From Hydractinia symbiolongicarpus (Eukaryota; Cnidaria; Hydrozoa; Anthoathecata; Hydractiniidae), in the NCBI RefSeq assembly GCF_029227915.1, contig NC_079881.1, positions 33,207,501-33,271,500 of the forward strand: a stretch of DNA of 64,000 nucleotides, given 5' to 3'. How positions within the stretch are numbered: the stretch's first letter is position 1; each line of letters starts with the position of its first letter. Of the stretch, positions 39,101 to 54,220 are shown piece by piece. The notes beneath the pieces are model-generated. The model did no database searches. It saw only the letters and a program-made list of their open reading frames with translations, and was not told the DNA's origin. The position numbers and the translations under genes are program-made.

Positions 39101-42100
39101 ATGCGTTTTAGTGGTGAAAAGATAATTTAAAAAATCGTTTTGGAAATGAGTTTACTCCCTGGGTACTTCCTTTGTATACTTTTGACTATACGGGCCGAGT
39201 CGGGGATTTACGGGAAGTCGCGGGTTTTCGTTTGCCGGCGATTAAACTTCTTTTATTCAGCGTCTCATCAAAAATGAAAACATTTTTAAAAACTACAAGT
39301 CTCATGTGCTTTAGTGCTGAAAAAATAATTTAAAAAATCGTTCGGGAAATGAGTTTACTCCCTGGGTACTTCCTTTGTATACTTTTGGCTATGCGGGCCG
39401 AGTCCGGGGTTTACGGAAAATGGCGGGTTTTCGTTTGCCGGCAATTAATCTCCTTTTATTCAGCGTCTCATCAAAAATGAAAACATTTTTGAAAACTACA
39501 AGTCTCATGCGTTTTAGTGGTGAAAAGATAATTTAAAAAATCGTTTTGGAAATGAGTTTACTCACAGGGTACTTTCTTTGTATACATTCGACTACACGGG
39601 CCAAGCCCGGGATTTACGGGAAATCGCGGGTTTTCGTTTGCCGGCGATTAAACCACTTTCATTAAGCGTCTCATCAAAAATGAAAACATTTCTGAAAACT
39701 ACAAGTCTCATGCGTTTTAGTGATGAAAAAGTAATTTAAAAAATCGTTCGGGAAATGAGTTTACTCCCTGGGTACTTCCTTTGTATACTTTTGACTATAC
39801 GGGCCGAGTCCGGGATTTACGGGAAATCGCGGGTTTTCGTTTGCCGGCGATTAAACTTCTTTTATTCAGCGTCTCATCAAAAATGAAAACATTTTTAAAA
39901 ACTACAAGTCTCGTGGGCTTTAGTGGTGAAATAATAATTTAAAAAATCGTTCGGGAAATGAGTTTACTCCCTGGGTACTTTCTTTGTATACTTTTGACTA
40001 TACGGGCCGAGTCCAGGGTTTACGGGAAATGGCGGGTTTTCGTTTGCCGGCGATTAAACTTCTTTTATTCAGCGTCTCATCAAAAATGAAAACATTTTTA
40101 AAAACTACAAGTCTCATGTGCTTTAGTGCTGAAAAAATAATTTAAAAAATCGTTCGGGAAATGAGTTTACTCCCTGGGTACTTCCTTTGTATACTTTTGG
40201 CTATACGGGCCGAGTCCGGGGTTTACGGAAAATGGCGGGTTTTCGTTTGCCGGCAATTAAACTCCTTTTATTCAGCGTCTCATCAAAAATGAAAACATTT
40301 CTGAAAACTACAAGTCTCATGCGTTTTAGTGATGAAAAAATAATTTAAAAAATCGTTCGGGAAATGAGTTTACTCCCTGGTTACCTTCTTTGTATACTTT
40401 TGACTATACGGGCCGAGTCCGGGATTTACGGGAAATCGCGGGTTTTCGTTTGCCGGCGATTAAACTTCTTTTATTCAGCGTCTCATCAAAAATGAAAACA
40501 TTTTTAAAAACTACAAGTCTCATGGGCTTTAGTGGTGAAATAATAATTTAAAAAATCGTTCGGGAAATGAGTTTACTCCCTGGGTACTTCCTTTGTATAC
40601 TTTTGGCTATACGGGGCGAATCCGGGGTTTACGGAAAATGGCGGGTTTTCGTTTGCCGGCAATTAAACTCCTTTTATTCAGCGTCTCATCAAAAATGAAA
40701 ACATTTTTGAAAACTACAAGTCTCATGCGTTTTAGTGGTGAAAAGATAATTTAAAAAATCGTTTTGGAAATGGGTTTACTCACCGGTTACTTTCTTTGTA
40801 TACATTCGACTATACAAGCCAAGCCCGGGATTTACGGGAAATCGCGGGTTTTCGTTTGCTGGCGATTAAACCACTTTCATTAAGCGTCTCATCAAAAATG
40901 AAAACATTTCTAAAAAGTACAAGTGTTATGCGTTTTAGTGGTGAAAAAATAATTTAAAAAATCGTTCGGGAAATGAGTTTACTCCCTGGTTACCTTCTTT
41001 GTATACTTTTGACTATACGGGCCGAGTCCGGGATTTACGGGAAATCGCGGGTTTTCGTTTGCCGGCGATTAAACTTCTTTTATTCAGCGTCTCATCAAAA
41101 ATGAAAGCATTTTTAAAAACTACAAGTCTCATGGGCTTTAGTGGTGAAATAATAATTTAAAAAATCGTTCGGAAAATGAGTTTACTCCCAGGGTACTTTC
41201 TTTGTATACTTTTGACTATACGGGCCGAGTCCAGGATTTACGGGAAATCGCAGGTTTTCGTTTGCCGGCGATTAAACTTCTTTTATTCAGCGTCTCATCA
41301 AAAACGAAAACATTTTTGTAAACTACAAGTCTCATGCGTTTTAGTGGTGAAAAATAATTTAAAAAATCGCTCGGGAAAAGAGTTTACTCCCTGGGTACTT
41401 TCTTTGTATACTTTTGACTATACGGGCCGAGTCCGGGGTTTACGGGAAATGGCGGGTTTTCGTTTGCCGGCGATTAAACTTCTTTTATTCAGCGTCTCAT
41501 CAAAAATGAAAACATTTTTAAAAACTACAAGTCTCATGCGTTTTAGTGGTCAAAAGATAATTTAAAAAATCGTTTTGGAAATGAGTTTACTCACAGGGTA
41601 CTTTCTTTGTATACATTCGACTATACAAGCCAAGCCCAGGATTTACGGGAAATCAAGGGTTTTCGTTTGCCGGCGATTAAACTTTTTTTATTCAGCGTCT
41701 CATCAAAAATGAAAACATTTCTGAAAACTACAAGTGTCATGCGTTTTAGTGGTGAAAAAATAATTTAAAAAATCGTTCGGGAAATGAGTTTACTCCCTGG
41801 TTACCTTCTTTTTATACTTTTGACTATACGGGCCGAGTCCGGGATTTACGGGAAATCGCGGGTTTTCGTTTGCCGGCGATTAAACTTCTTTTATTCAGCG
41901 TCTCATCAAAAATGAAAACATTTTTAAAAACTACAAGTCTCATGGGCTTTAGTGGTGAAATAATAATTTAAAAAATCGTTCGGGAAATGAGTTTACTCCC
42001 AGGGTACTTTCTTTGTATACTTTTGACTATACGGGCCGAGTCCAGAATTTACGGGAAATCGCAGGTTTTTGTTTGCCGGCGATTAAACTTCTTTTATTCA

Positions 42101-43274
42101 GCGTCTCATCAAAAATGAAAACATTTTTGTAAACTACAAGTCTCATGCGTTTTAGTGGTGAAAACTAATTTAAAAAATCGCTCGGGAAAAGAGTTTACTC
42201 CCTGGGTACTTTCTTTGTATACTTTTGACTATACGGGCCGAGTCCGGGGTTTACGGGAAATGGCGGGTTTTCGTTTGCCGGCGATTAAACTTCTTTTATT
42301 CAGCGTCTCATCAAAAATGAAAACATTTTTAAAAACTACAAGTCTCATGCGTTTTAGTGGTGAAAAGATAATTTAAAAAATCGTTTTGGAAATGAGTTTA
42401 CTCACAGGGTACTTTCTTTGTATACATTCGACTATACAAGCCAAGCCCGGGATTTACGGGAAATCGCGGGTTTTCGTTTGCCGGCGATTAAACTTTTTTT
42501 ATTCAGCGTCTCATCAAAAATGAAAACATTTCTGAAAACTACAAGTGTCATGCGTTTTAGTGGTGAAAAAATAATTTAAAAAATCGTTCAGGAAATGAGT
42601 TTACTCCCTGGTTACCTTCTTTGTATACTTTTGACAATACGGGCCGAGTCCGGGATTTACTGGAAATCGCGGGTTTTCGTTTGCCGGCGATTAAACTTCT
42701 TTTATTCAGCGTCTCATCAAAAATGAAAACATTTTTGAAAACTACAAGTCTCATGGGCTTTAGTGGTGAAATAATAATTTAAAAAATCGTTCGGGAAATG
42801 AGTTTACTCCCAGGGTACTTTCTTTGTATACTTTTGACTATACGGGCCGAGTCCAGGATTTACGGGAAATCGCAGGTTTTCGTTTGCCGGCGATTAAACT
42901 TCTTTTATTCAGCGTCTCATCAAAAATGAAAACATTTTTGTAAACTACAAGTCTCATGCGTTTTAGTGGTGAAAAATAATTTAAAAAATCGCTCGGGAAA
43001 AGAGTTTAATCCCTGGGTACTTTCTTTGTATACTTTTGACTATACGGGCCGAGTCCGGGGTTTACGGGAAATGGCGGGTTTTCGTTTGCCGGCGATTAAA
43101 CTTCTTTTATTCAGCGTCTCATCAAAAATGAAAACATTTTTAAAAACTACAAGTCTCATGCGTTTTAGTGGTGAAAAGATAATTTAAAAAATCGTTTTGG
43201 AAATGGGTTTACTCACAGGTTACTTTCTTTGTATACATTCGACTATACGGGCCGAGTCCGGGATTTACTGGAAA

Positions 43275-45573
43275 TCGCGGGTTTTCGTTTGCCGGCGATT
43301 AAACTTCTTTTATTCAGCGTCTCATCAAAAATGAAAACATTTTTAAAAACTACAAGTCTCATGGGCTTTAGTGGTGAAATAATAATTTAAAAAATCGTTC
43401 GGGAAATGAGTTTACTCCCAGGGTACTTTCTTTGTATACTTTTGACTATACGGGCCGAGTCCAGGATTTACGGGAAATCGCAGGTTTTCGTTTGCCGGCG
43501 ATTAAACTTCTTTTATTCAGCGTCTCATCAAAAATGAAAACATTTTTGTAAACTACAAGTCTCATGCGTTTTAGTGGTGAAAAATAATTTAAAAAATCGC
43601 TCGGGAAAAGAGTTTAATCCCTGGGTACTTTCTTTGTATACTTTTGACTATACGGGCCGAGTCCGGGGTTTACGGGAAATGGCGGGTTTTCGTTTGCCGG
43701 CGATTAAACTTCTTTTATTCAGCGTCTCATCAAAAATGAAAACATTTTTAAAAACTACAAGTCTCATGCGTTTTAGTGGTGAAAAGATAATTTAAAAAAT
43801 CGTTTTGGAAATGGGTTTACTCACAGGTTACTTTCTTTGTATACATTCGACTATACAAGCCAAGCCCGGGATTTACGAGAAATCGCGGGTTTTCGTTTGC
43901 CGGCGATTAATCTTCTTTTATTCAGCGTCTCATCAAAAATGAAAACATTTTTAAAAACTACAAGTCTCATGTGCTTTAGTGGTGAAAAAATAATTTAAAA
44001 AATCGTTCGGGAAATGAGTTTACTCCCTGGGTACTTCCTTTGTATACTTTTGGCTATACGGGCCGAGTTCGGGGTTTACGGAAAGTGGCGGGTTTTCGTT
44101 TGCCGGCGATAAAACTCCTTTTATTCAGCGTCTCATCAAAAATGAAAACATTTTTGAAAACTACAAGTCTCATGCGTTTTGGTGGTGAAAAGATAATTTA
44201 AAAAATCGTTTTGGAAATGAGTTTACTCACAGGGTACTTTCTTTGTATACATTCGACTACACGGGCCAAGCCCGGGATTTACGGGAAATCGCGGAATTTC
44301 GTTTGCCGGCGATTAAACCACTTTCACTAAGCATCTCATCAAAAATGAAAACATTTCTGATAACTACAAGTCTCATGCGTTTTAGTGGTGAAAAAATAAT
44401 TTAAAAAATCGTTCGGGAAATGAGTTTACTCCCTGGGTACCTTCTTTTTATACTTTTGACTATACGGGCCGAATCCGGGATTTACGGGAAATCGCGGATT
44501 TTCGTTTGCCGGCGATTAAACTTCTTTTATTCAGCGTCTCATCAAAAATGAAAAAATTTTTAATAACTACAAGTCTCATGGGGTTTAGTTGTGAAATAAT
44601 AATTTAAAAAATCGTTCGGGAAATGAGTTTACTCCCTGGGTACTTTCTTTGTATTCTTTTGAATATACGGGCCGAGTCGGAGATTTACGGGAAGTCGCGG
44701 GTTTTCGTTTGCCGGCGATTAAACTTCTTTTATTCAGCGTCTCATCAAAAATGAAAACATTTTTAAAAACCACAAGTCTCATGGGTTTTTAGTGGTTAAA
44801 TAATAATTTAAAAAATCGTTCGGGAAATAAGTTTACTCCCTGGGTACTTTCTTTGTATACATTCGACTATACGGGCCAAGCCCGGGATGTACGGGAAATC
44901 GCGGGTTTCGTTTGCCGGCGATTAAACCACTTTCATTAAGCGTCTCATCAAAAATGAAAACATTTTTGAAAACTACAAGTCTCATGCGTTTTAGTGGTGA
45001 AAAAATAATTTTAAAAATCGTTCGGGAAATGAGTTTACTCCCTGGGTACCTTCTTTCTATACTTTTTACTATACGGGCCGAGTCGGAGATTTACGGGAAG
45101 TCGCGGGTTTTCGTTTGCCGGTGATTAAACTTCTTTTATTCAGCGTCTCATCAAAAATGAAAACATTTTTAAAAACTACAAGTCTCATGGGCTTTAGTGG
45201 TTAAATAATAATTTAAAAAATCGTTAGGGAAATGAGCTTACTCCCTGGGTACTTTCTTTGTATACATTCGACTATACGGGCCAAGCCCGGGATGTACGGG
45301 AAATCGCAGGTTTCGTTTGCCGGCGATTAAACCACTTTCATTAAGCGTCCCATCAAAAATGATAACATTTCTGAAAACTACAAGTCTCATGCGTTTTAGT
45401 GGTGAAATAATAATTTAAAAAATCGTTTGGGAAATGAGTTTACTCCCAGGGTACTTTCTTTGTATACTTTTGACTATACGGGCCGAGTCCGGGGTTTACG
45501 GGAAATGGCGGGTTTTTGTTTGCCGGCGATTAAACTTCTTTTATTCAGCGTCTCATCAAAAATGAAAACATTT
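43275..45573 (+). repeat. Satellite block repeated at +2832 bp, copy 1
   Basis: Fourteen-monomer shift. Private variants such as TTGTATTCTTTTGAATATAC (44649) and the CCGGTGATTAAA monomer recur at +2832. Confidence 0.88.
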
Positions 45574-46170
45574 TTAAAAACTACAAGTCTCATGGGCTTT
45601 AGTGGTTAAATAATAATTTAAAAAATCGTTCGGGAAATGAGTTTACTCCCTGGGTACTTTCTTTGTATACATTCGACTATACGGGCCAAGCCCGGGATGT
45701 ACGGAAAATCGCAGGTTTCGTTTGCCGGCGATTAAACCACTTTCATTAAGCGTCTCATCAAAAATGAAAACAATTCTGAAAACTACAAGTCTCATGCGTT
45801 TTAGGGATGAAAAAATAATTTAAAAAATCGTTCGGGAAATGAGTTTACTCCCTGGGTACTTTCTTTGTATACTTTTGACTATACGGGCCGAGTCCGGGAT
45901 TTACGGGAAGTCGGGGGTTTTCGTTTGCCGGCGATTAAACTTCTTTTATTCAGCGTCTCATCAAAACATTTTTGAAAAGTACAAGTCTCATGCGTTTTAG
46001 TGGTGAAATAATAATTTAAAAAATCGTTCGGGAAATGAGTTTACTCCCAGGGTACTTTCTTTGTATACTTTTGACTATACGGGCCGAGTCCGGGGTTTAC
46101 GGGAAATGGCGGGTTTTCGTTTGCCGGCGATTAAACTTCTTTTATTCAGCGTCTCATCAAAAATGAAAAC
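44031..46170 (+). repeat. Long-range satellite repeat (shift 12950 bp), copy 1
   Basis: An ordered series of private variants is repeated at exactly +12950, including the 7-nt deletion at 45961. Confidence 0.85.
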
Positions 46171-48405
46171 ATTTTTAAAAACTACAAGTCTCATGGGCTT
46201 TAGTGGTGAAATAATAATTTAAAAAATCGTTCGGGAAATGAGTTTACTCCCAGGGTACTTTCTTTGTATACTTTTGACTATACGGGCCGAGTCCAGGATT
46301 TACGGGAAATCGCAGGTTTTCGTTTGCCGGCGATTAAACTTCTTTTATTCAGCGTCTCATCAAAAATGAAAACATTTTTGTAAACTACAAGTCTCATGCG
46401 TTTTAGTGGTGAAAAATAATTTAAAAAATCGCTCGGGAAAAGAGTTTAATCCCTGGGTACTTTCTTTGTATACTTTTGACTATACGGGCCGAGTCCGGGG
46501 TTTACGGGAAATGGCGGGTTTTCGTTTGCCGGCGATTAAACTTCTTTTATTCAGCGTCTCATCAAAAATGAAAACATTTTTAAAAACTACAAGTCTCATG
46601 CGTTTTAGTGGTGAAAAGATAATTTAAAAAATCGTTTTGGAAATGGGTTTACTCACAGGTTACTTTCTTTGTATACATTCGACTATACAAGCCAAGCCCG
46701 GGATTTACGAGAAATCGCGGGTTTTCGTTTGCCGGCGATTAATCTTCTTTTATTCAGCGTCTCATCAAAAATGAAAACATTTTTAAAAACTACAAGTCTC
46801 ATGTGCTTTAGTGGTGAAAAAATAATTTAAAAAATCGTTCGGGAAATGAGTTTACTCCCTGGGTACTTCCTTTGTATACTTTTGGCTATACGGGCCGAGT
46901 TCGGGGTTTACGGAAAGTGGCGGGTTTTCGTTTGCCGGCGATAAAACTCCTTTTATTCAGCGTCTCATCAAAAATGAAAACATTTTTGAAAACTACAAGT
47001 CTCATGCGTTTTGGTGGTGAAAAGATAATTTAAAAAATCGTTTTGGAAATGAGTTTACTCACAGGGTACTTTCTTTGTATACATTCGACTACACGGGCCA
47101 AGCCCGGGATTTACGGGAAATCGCGGAATTTCGTTTGCCGGCGATTAAACCACTTTCACTAAGCATCTCATCAAAAATGAAAACATTTCTGATAACTACA
47201 AGTCTCATGCGTTTTAGTGGTGAAAAAATAATTTAAAAAATCGTTCGGGAAATGAGTTTACTCCCTGGGTACCTTCTTTTTATACTTTTGACTATACGGG
47301 CCAAATCCGGGATTTACGGGAAATCGCGGATTTTCGTTTGCCGGCGATTAAACTTCTTTTATTCAGCGTCTCATCAAAAATGAAAAATTTTTTAATAACT
47401 ACAAGTCTCATGGGGTTTAGTTGTGAAATAATAATTTAAAAAATCGTTCGGGAAATGAGTTTACTCCCTGGGTACTTTCTTTGTATTCTTTTGAATATAC
47501 GGGCCGAGTCGGAGATTTACGGGAAGTCGCGGGTTTTCGTTTGCCGGCGATTAAACTTCTTTTATTCAGCGTCTCATCAAAAATGAAAACATTTTTAAAA
47601 ACCACAAGTCTCATGGGTTTTTAGTGGTTAAATAATAATTTAAAAAATCGTTCGGGAAATAAGTTTACTCCCTGGGTACTTTCTTTGTATACATTCGACT
47701 ATACGGGCCAAGCCCGGGATGTACGGGAAATCGCGGGTTTCGTTTGCCGGCGATTAAACCACTTTCATTAAGCGGCTCATCAAAAATGAAAACATTTTTG
47801 AAAACTACAAGTCTCATGCGTTTTAGTGGTGAAAAAATAATTTTAAAAATCGTTCGGGAAATGAGTTTACTCCCTGGGTACCTTCTTTCTATACTTTTTA
47901 CTATACGGGCCGAGTCGGAGATTTACGGGAAGTCGCGGGTTTTCGTTTGCCGGTGATTAAACTTCTTTTATTCAGCGTCTCATCAAAAATGAAAACATTT
48001 TTAAAAACTACAAGTCTCATGGGCTTTAGTGGTTAAATAATAATTTAAAAAATCGTTAGGGAAATGAGCTTACTCCCTGGGTACTTTCTTTGTATACATT
48101 CGACTATACGGGCCAAGCCCGGGATGTACGGGAAATCGCAGGTTTCGTTTGCCGGCGATTAAACCACTTTCATTAAGCGTCTCATCAAAAATGATAACAT
48201 TTCTGAAAACTACAAGTCTCATGCGTTTTAGTGGTGAAATAATAATTTAAAAAATCGTTTGGGAAATGAGTTTACTCCCAGGGTACTTTCTTTGTATACT
48301 TTTGACTATACGGGCCGAGTCCGGGGTTTACGGGAAATGGCGGGTTTTTGTTTGCCGGCGATTAAACTTCTTTTATTCAGCGTCTCATCAAAAATGAAAA
48401 CATTT
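46107..48405 (+). repeat. Satellite block repeated at +2832 bp, copy 2
   Basis: Shares the private variants of copy 1. One extra monomer follows, so downstream markers are shifted by 3035 bp. Confidence 0.88.
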
Positions 48406-49707
48406 CTGAAAACTACAAGTCTCATGCGTTTTAGTGTTGAAAAAATAATTTAAAAAATCGTTCGGGAAATGAGTTTACTCCCTGGGTACTTTCTTTGTAT
48501 ACTTTTGACTTTACGGGCCGAGTCGGAGATTTACGGGAAGTCGCGGGTTTTCGTTTGCCGGCGATTAAACTTCTTTTATTCAGCGTCTCATCAAAAATGA
48601 AAACATTTTTAAAAACTACAAGTCTCATGGGCTTTAGTGGTTAAATAATAATTTAAAAAATCGTTCGGGAAATGAGTTTACTCCCTGGGTACTTTCTTTG
48701 TATACATTCGACTATACGGGCCAAGCCCGGGATGTACGGAAAATCGCAGGTTTCGTTTGCCGGCGATTAAACCACTTTCATTAAGCGTCTCATCAAAAAT
48801 GAAAACAATTCTGAAAACTACAAGTCTCATGCGTTTTAGGGATGAAAAAATAATTTAAAAAATCGTTCGGGAAATGAGTTTACTCCCTGGGTACTTTCTT
48901 TGTATACTTTTGACTATACGGGCCGAGTCCGGGATTTACGGGAAGTCGGGGGTTTTCGTTTGCCGGCGATTAAACTTCTTTTATTCAGCGTCTCATCAAA
49001 ACATTTTTGAAAAGTACAAGTCTCATGCGTTTTAGTGGTGAAATAATAATTTAAAAAATCGTTCGGGAAATGAGTTTACTCCCAGGGTACTTTCTTTGTA
49101 TACTTTTGACTATACGGGCCGAGTCCGGGGTTTACGGGAAATGGCGGGTTTTCGTTTGCCGGCGATTAAACTTCTTTTATTCAGCGTCTCATCAAAAATG
49201 AAAACATTTCTGAAAACTACAAGTCTCATGCGTTTTAGTGTTGAAAAAATAATTTAAAAAATCGTTCAGGAAATGAGTTTACTCCCAGGGTACTTTCTTT
49301 GTATACTTTTGACTATACGGGCCGAGTCCGGGGTTTACGGGAAATGGCGGGTTTTCGTTTGCCGGCGATTAAACTTCTTTTATTCAGCGTCTCATCAAAA
49401 ATGAAAACATTTCTGAAAACTACAAGTCTCATGCGTTTTAGTGTTGAAAAAATAATTTAAAAAATCGTTCGGGAAATGAGTTTACTCCCTGGGTACTTTC
49501 ATTGTATACATTCGACTATACGGGCCAAGCCCGGGATATACGGGAAATCGCGGGATTCGTTTGCCGGCGATTAAACCACTTTCATTAAGCGTCTCATCAA
49601 AAATGAAAACATTTCTGAAAACTACAAGTCTCATGCGTCTTAGTGTTAAAAAAATAATTTAAAAAATCGTTCGGCAAATGAGTTTACTCCCTGGGTACTT
49701 TCTTTGT
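47891..49707 (+). repeat. 1817-bp (9-monomer) satellite tandem duplication, copy 1
   Basis: Runs from an ATACTTTTTACTATAC monomer to the next one. Carries the 7-nt-deleted monomer at 48996. Confidence 0.88.
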
Positions 49708-51524
49708 ATACTTTTTACTATACGGGCCGAGTCGGAGATTTACGGGAAGTCGCGGGTTTTCGTTTGCCGGTGATTAAACTTCTTTTATTCAGCGTCTCAT
49801 CAAAAATGAAAACATTTTTAAAAACTACAAGTCTCATGGGCTTTAGTGGTTAAATAATAATTTAAAAAATCGTTAGGGAAATGAGCTTACTCCCTGGGTA
49901 CTTTCTTTGTATACATTCGACTATACGGGCCAAGCCCGGGATGTACGGGAAATCGCAGGTTTCGTTTGCCGGCGATTAAACCACTTTCATTAAGCGTCTC
50001 ATCAAAAATGATAACATTTCTGAAAACTACAAGTCTCATGCGTTTTAGTGGTGAAATAATAATTTAAAAAATCGTTTGGGAAATGAGTTTACTCCCAGGG
50101 TACTTTCTTTGTATACTTTTGACTATACGGGCCGAGTCCGGGGTTTACGGGAAATGGCGGGTTTTTGTTTGCCGGCGATTAAACTTCTTTTATTCAGCGT
50201 CTCATCAAAAATGAAAACATTTCTGAAAACTACAAGTCTCATGCGTTTTAGTGTTGAAAAAATAATTTAAAAAATCGTTCGGGAAATGAGTTTACTCCCT
50301 GGGTACTTTCTTTGTATACTTTTGACTTTACGGGCCGAGTCGGAGATTTACGGGAAGTCGCGGGTTTTCGTTTGCCGGCGATTAAACTTCTTTTATTCAG
50401 CGTCTCATCAAAAATGAAAACATTTTTAAAAACTACAAGTCTCATGGGCTTTAGTGGTTAAATAATAATTTAAAAAATCGTTCGGGAAATGAGTTTACTC
50501 CCTGGGTACTTTCTTTGTATACATTCGACTATACGGGCCAAGCCCGGGATGTACGGAAAATCGCAGGTTTCGTTTGCCGGCGATTAAACCACTTTCATTA
50601 AGCGTCTCATCAAAAATGAAAACAATTCTGAAAACTACAAGTCTCATGCGTTTTAGGGATGAAAAAATAATTTAAAAAATCGTTCGGGAAATGAGTTTAC
50701 TCCCTGGGTACTTTCTTTGTATACTTTTGACTATACGGGCCGAGTCCGGGATTTACGGGAAGTCGGGGGTTTTCGTTTGCCGGCGATTAAACTTCTTTTA
50801 TTCAGCGTCTCATCAAAACATTTTTGAAAAGTACAAGTCTCATGCGTTTTAGTGGTGAAATAATAATTTAAAAAATCGTTCGGGAAATGAGTTTACTCCC
50901 AGGGTACTTTCTTTGTATACTTTTGACTATACGGGCCGAGTCCGGGGTTTACGGGAAATGGCGGGTTTTCGTTTGCCGGCGATTAAACTTCTTTTATTCA
51001 GCGTCTCATCAAAAATGAAAACATTTCTGAAAACTACAAGTCTCATGCGTTTTAGTGTTGAAAAAATAATTTAAAAAATCGTTCAGGAAATGAGTTTACT
51101 CCCAGGGTACTTTCTTTGTATACTTTTGACTATACGGGCCGAGTCCGGGGTTTACGGGAAATGGCGGGTTTTCGTTTGCCGGCGATTAAACTTCTTTTAT
51201 TCAGCGTCTCATCAAAAATGAAAACATTTCTGAAAACTACAAGTCTCATGCGTTTTAGTGTTGAAAAAATAATTTAAAAAATCGTTCGGGAAATGAGTTT
51301 ACTCCCTGGGTACTTTCATTGTATACATTCGACTATACGGGCCAAGCCCGGGATATACGGGAAATCGCGGGATTCGTTTGCCGGCGATTAAACCACTTTC
51401 ATTAAGCGTCTCATCAAAAATGAAAACATTTCTGAAAACTACAAGTCTCATGCGTCTTAGTGTTAAAAAAATAATTTAAAAAATCGTTCGGCAAATGAGT
51501 TTACTCCCTGGGTACTTTCTTTGT
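49708..51524 (+). repeat. 1817-bp (9-monomer) satellite tandem duplication, copy 2
   Basis: Near-identical second copy; the deleted monomer falls at 50813. Confidence 0.88.
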
Positions 51525-51789
51525 ATACTTTTAACTATACGGGCCGAGTCGGAGATTTACGGGAAGTCGCGGGTTTTCGTTTGCCGGCGATTAAACTTCT
51601 TTTATTCAGCGTCTCATCAAAAATGAAAACATTTTTCAAAACTACAAGTCTCATGGGCTTTAGTGGTTAAATAATAATTTAAAAAATCGTTCGGGAAATG
51701 AGTTTACTCCCAGGGTACTTTCTTTGTATACTTTTGACTATACGGGCCGAGTCCGGGGTTTATGGGAAATGGCGGGTTTTCGTTTGTCG

Positions 51790-53005
51790 GCGATTAAACT
51801 TCTTTTATTCAGCGTCTCATCAAAAATGAAAACATTTTTAAAAACTACAAGTCTCATGGGCTTTAGTGGTTAAATAATAATTTAAAAAATCGTTCGGGAA
51901 ATGAGTTTACTCCCTGGGTACTGTCTTTGTATACATTCGACTATACGGGCCAAGCCCGGGATGTACAGGAAATCGCGGGTTTCGTTTGCCGGCGATTAAG
52001 CCACTTTCATTAAGCGTCTCATCAAAAATGAAAACATTTCTGAAAACTACAAGTCTCATGCGTTTTAGTGGTGAAATAATAATTTAAAAAATCGTTCGGG
52101 AAATGAGTTTACTCCCAGGGTACTTTCTTTGTATACTTTTGACTATACGGGCCGAGTCCGGGGTTTACGGGAAATGGCGGGTTTTCGTTTGCCGGCGTTT
52201 AAACCACTTTCATTAAGCGTCTTATCAAAAATGAAAACATTTCTGAAAACTACAAGTGTCATGCGTTTTAGTGGTGAAAAAATAATTTAAAAAATCGTTC
52301 GGGGAATGAGTTTACTCCCTGGTTACTTTCTTTGTATACTTTCGACTATACGGGCCGAGTCGGAGATTTACGGGAAGTCGCGGGTTTTCGTTTGCCGGCG
52401 ATTAAACTTCTTTTATTCAGCGTCTCATCAAAATTGAAAACATTTTTAAAAACTACAAGTCTCATGGGCTTTAGTGGTTAAATAATAATTTAAAAAATCG
52501 ATCGAGAAATGAGTTTACTCCCTGGGTACTTTTTTTGTATGCATTCGACTATACGGGCCAAGCCAGGGATGTACGGGAAATCGCGGGTTTCGTTTGCCGG
52601 CGATTAAACCACTTTCAATAAGCGTCTTATCAAAAATGAAAACATTTCTGAAAACTACAAGTCTCATGCGTTTTAGTGATGAAAAAATAATTTAAAAAAT
52701 CGTTCGGGAAATGAGTTTACTCCCTGGGTACTTTCTTTGTATACTTTTGACTATACGGGCAGAATCCGGGATTTACGGGAAATCGCGGGTTTTCGTTTGC
52801 CGGCGATTAAACTTCTTTTATTCAGCGTCTCATCAAAAATGAAAACATTTCTGAAAACTACAAGTCTCATGCGTTTTAGTGTTGAAAAAATAATTTAAAA
52901 AATCGTTCGGGAAATGAGTTTACTCCCTGGGTACTTTGTTTGTATACTTTTGACTATACGGGCCGAGTCGGAGATTTACGGGAAGTCGCGGGTTTTCGTT
53001 TGCCG
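51790..53005 (+). repeat. About 1215-bp (6-monomer) satellite duplication, copy 1
   Basis: Contains GTACTGTCTTTG and the GGCGTTTAAACC junction (52194), both repeated about 1215 bp later. Confidence 0.83.
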
Positions 53006-54220
53006 GCGATTAAACTTCTTTTATTCAGCGTCTCATCAAAAATGAAAACATTTTTAAAAACTACAAGTCTCATGGGCTTTAGTGGTTAAATAATAATTTA
53101 AAAAATCGTTCGGGAAATGAGTTTACTCCCTGGGTACTGTCTTTGTATACATTCGACTATACGGGCCAAGCCCGGGATGTACGGGAAATCGCGGGTTTCG
53201 TTTGCCGGCGATTAAGCCACTTTCATTAAGCGTCTCATCAAAAATGAAAACATTTCTGAAAACTACAAGTCTCATGCGTTTTAGTGGTGAAATAATAATT
53301 TAAAAAATCGTTCGGGAAATGAGTTTACTCCCAGGGTACTTTCTTTGTATACTTTTGACTATACGGGCCGAGTCCGGGGTTTACGGAAATGGCGGGTTTT
53401 CGTTTGCCGGCGTTTAAACCACTTTCATTAAGCGTCTTATCAAAAATGAAAACATTTCTGAAAACTACAAGTGTCATGCGTTTTAGTGGTGAAAAAATAA
53501 TTTAAAAAGTCGTTCGGGGAATGAGTTTACTCCCTGGTTACTTTCTTTGTATACTTTCGACTATACGGGCCGAGTCGGAGATTTACGGGAAGTCGCGGGT
53601 TTTCGTTTGCCGGCGATTAAACTTCTTTTATTCAGCGTCTCATCAAAATTGAAAACATTTTTAAAAACTACAAGTCTCATGGGCTTTAGTGGTTAAATAA
53701 TAATTTAAAAAATCGATCGAGAAATGAGTTTACTCCCTGGGTACTTTTTTTGTATGCATTCGACTATACGGGCCAAGCCAGGGATGTACGGGAAATCGCG
53801 GGTTTCGTTTGCCGGCGATTAAACCACTTTCAATAAGCGTCTTATCAAAAATGAAAACATTTCTGAAAACTACAAGTCTCATGCGTTTTAGTGATGAAAA
53901 AATAATTTAAAAAATCGTTCGGGAAATGAGTTTACTCCCTGGGTACTTTCTTTGTATACTTTTGACTATACGGGCAGAATCCGGGATTTACGGGAAATCG
54001 CGGGTTTTCGTTTGCCGGCGATTAAACTTCTTTTATTCAGCGTCTCATCAAAAATGAAAACATTTCTGAAAACTACAAGTCTCATGCGTTTTAGTGTTGA
54101 AAAAATAATTTAAAAAATCGTTCGGGAAATGAGTTTACTCCCTGGGTACTTTGTTTGTATACTTTTGACTATACGGGCCGAGTCGGAGATTTACGGGAAG
54201 TCGCGGGTTTTCGTTTGCCG
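53006..54220 (+). repeat. About 1215-bp (6-monomer) satellite duplication, copy 2
   Basis: Second copy, with one G lost in GGTTTACGGAAATGG. Confidence 0.83.
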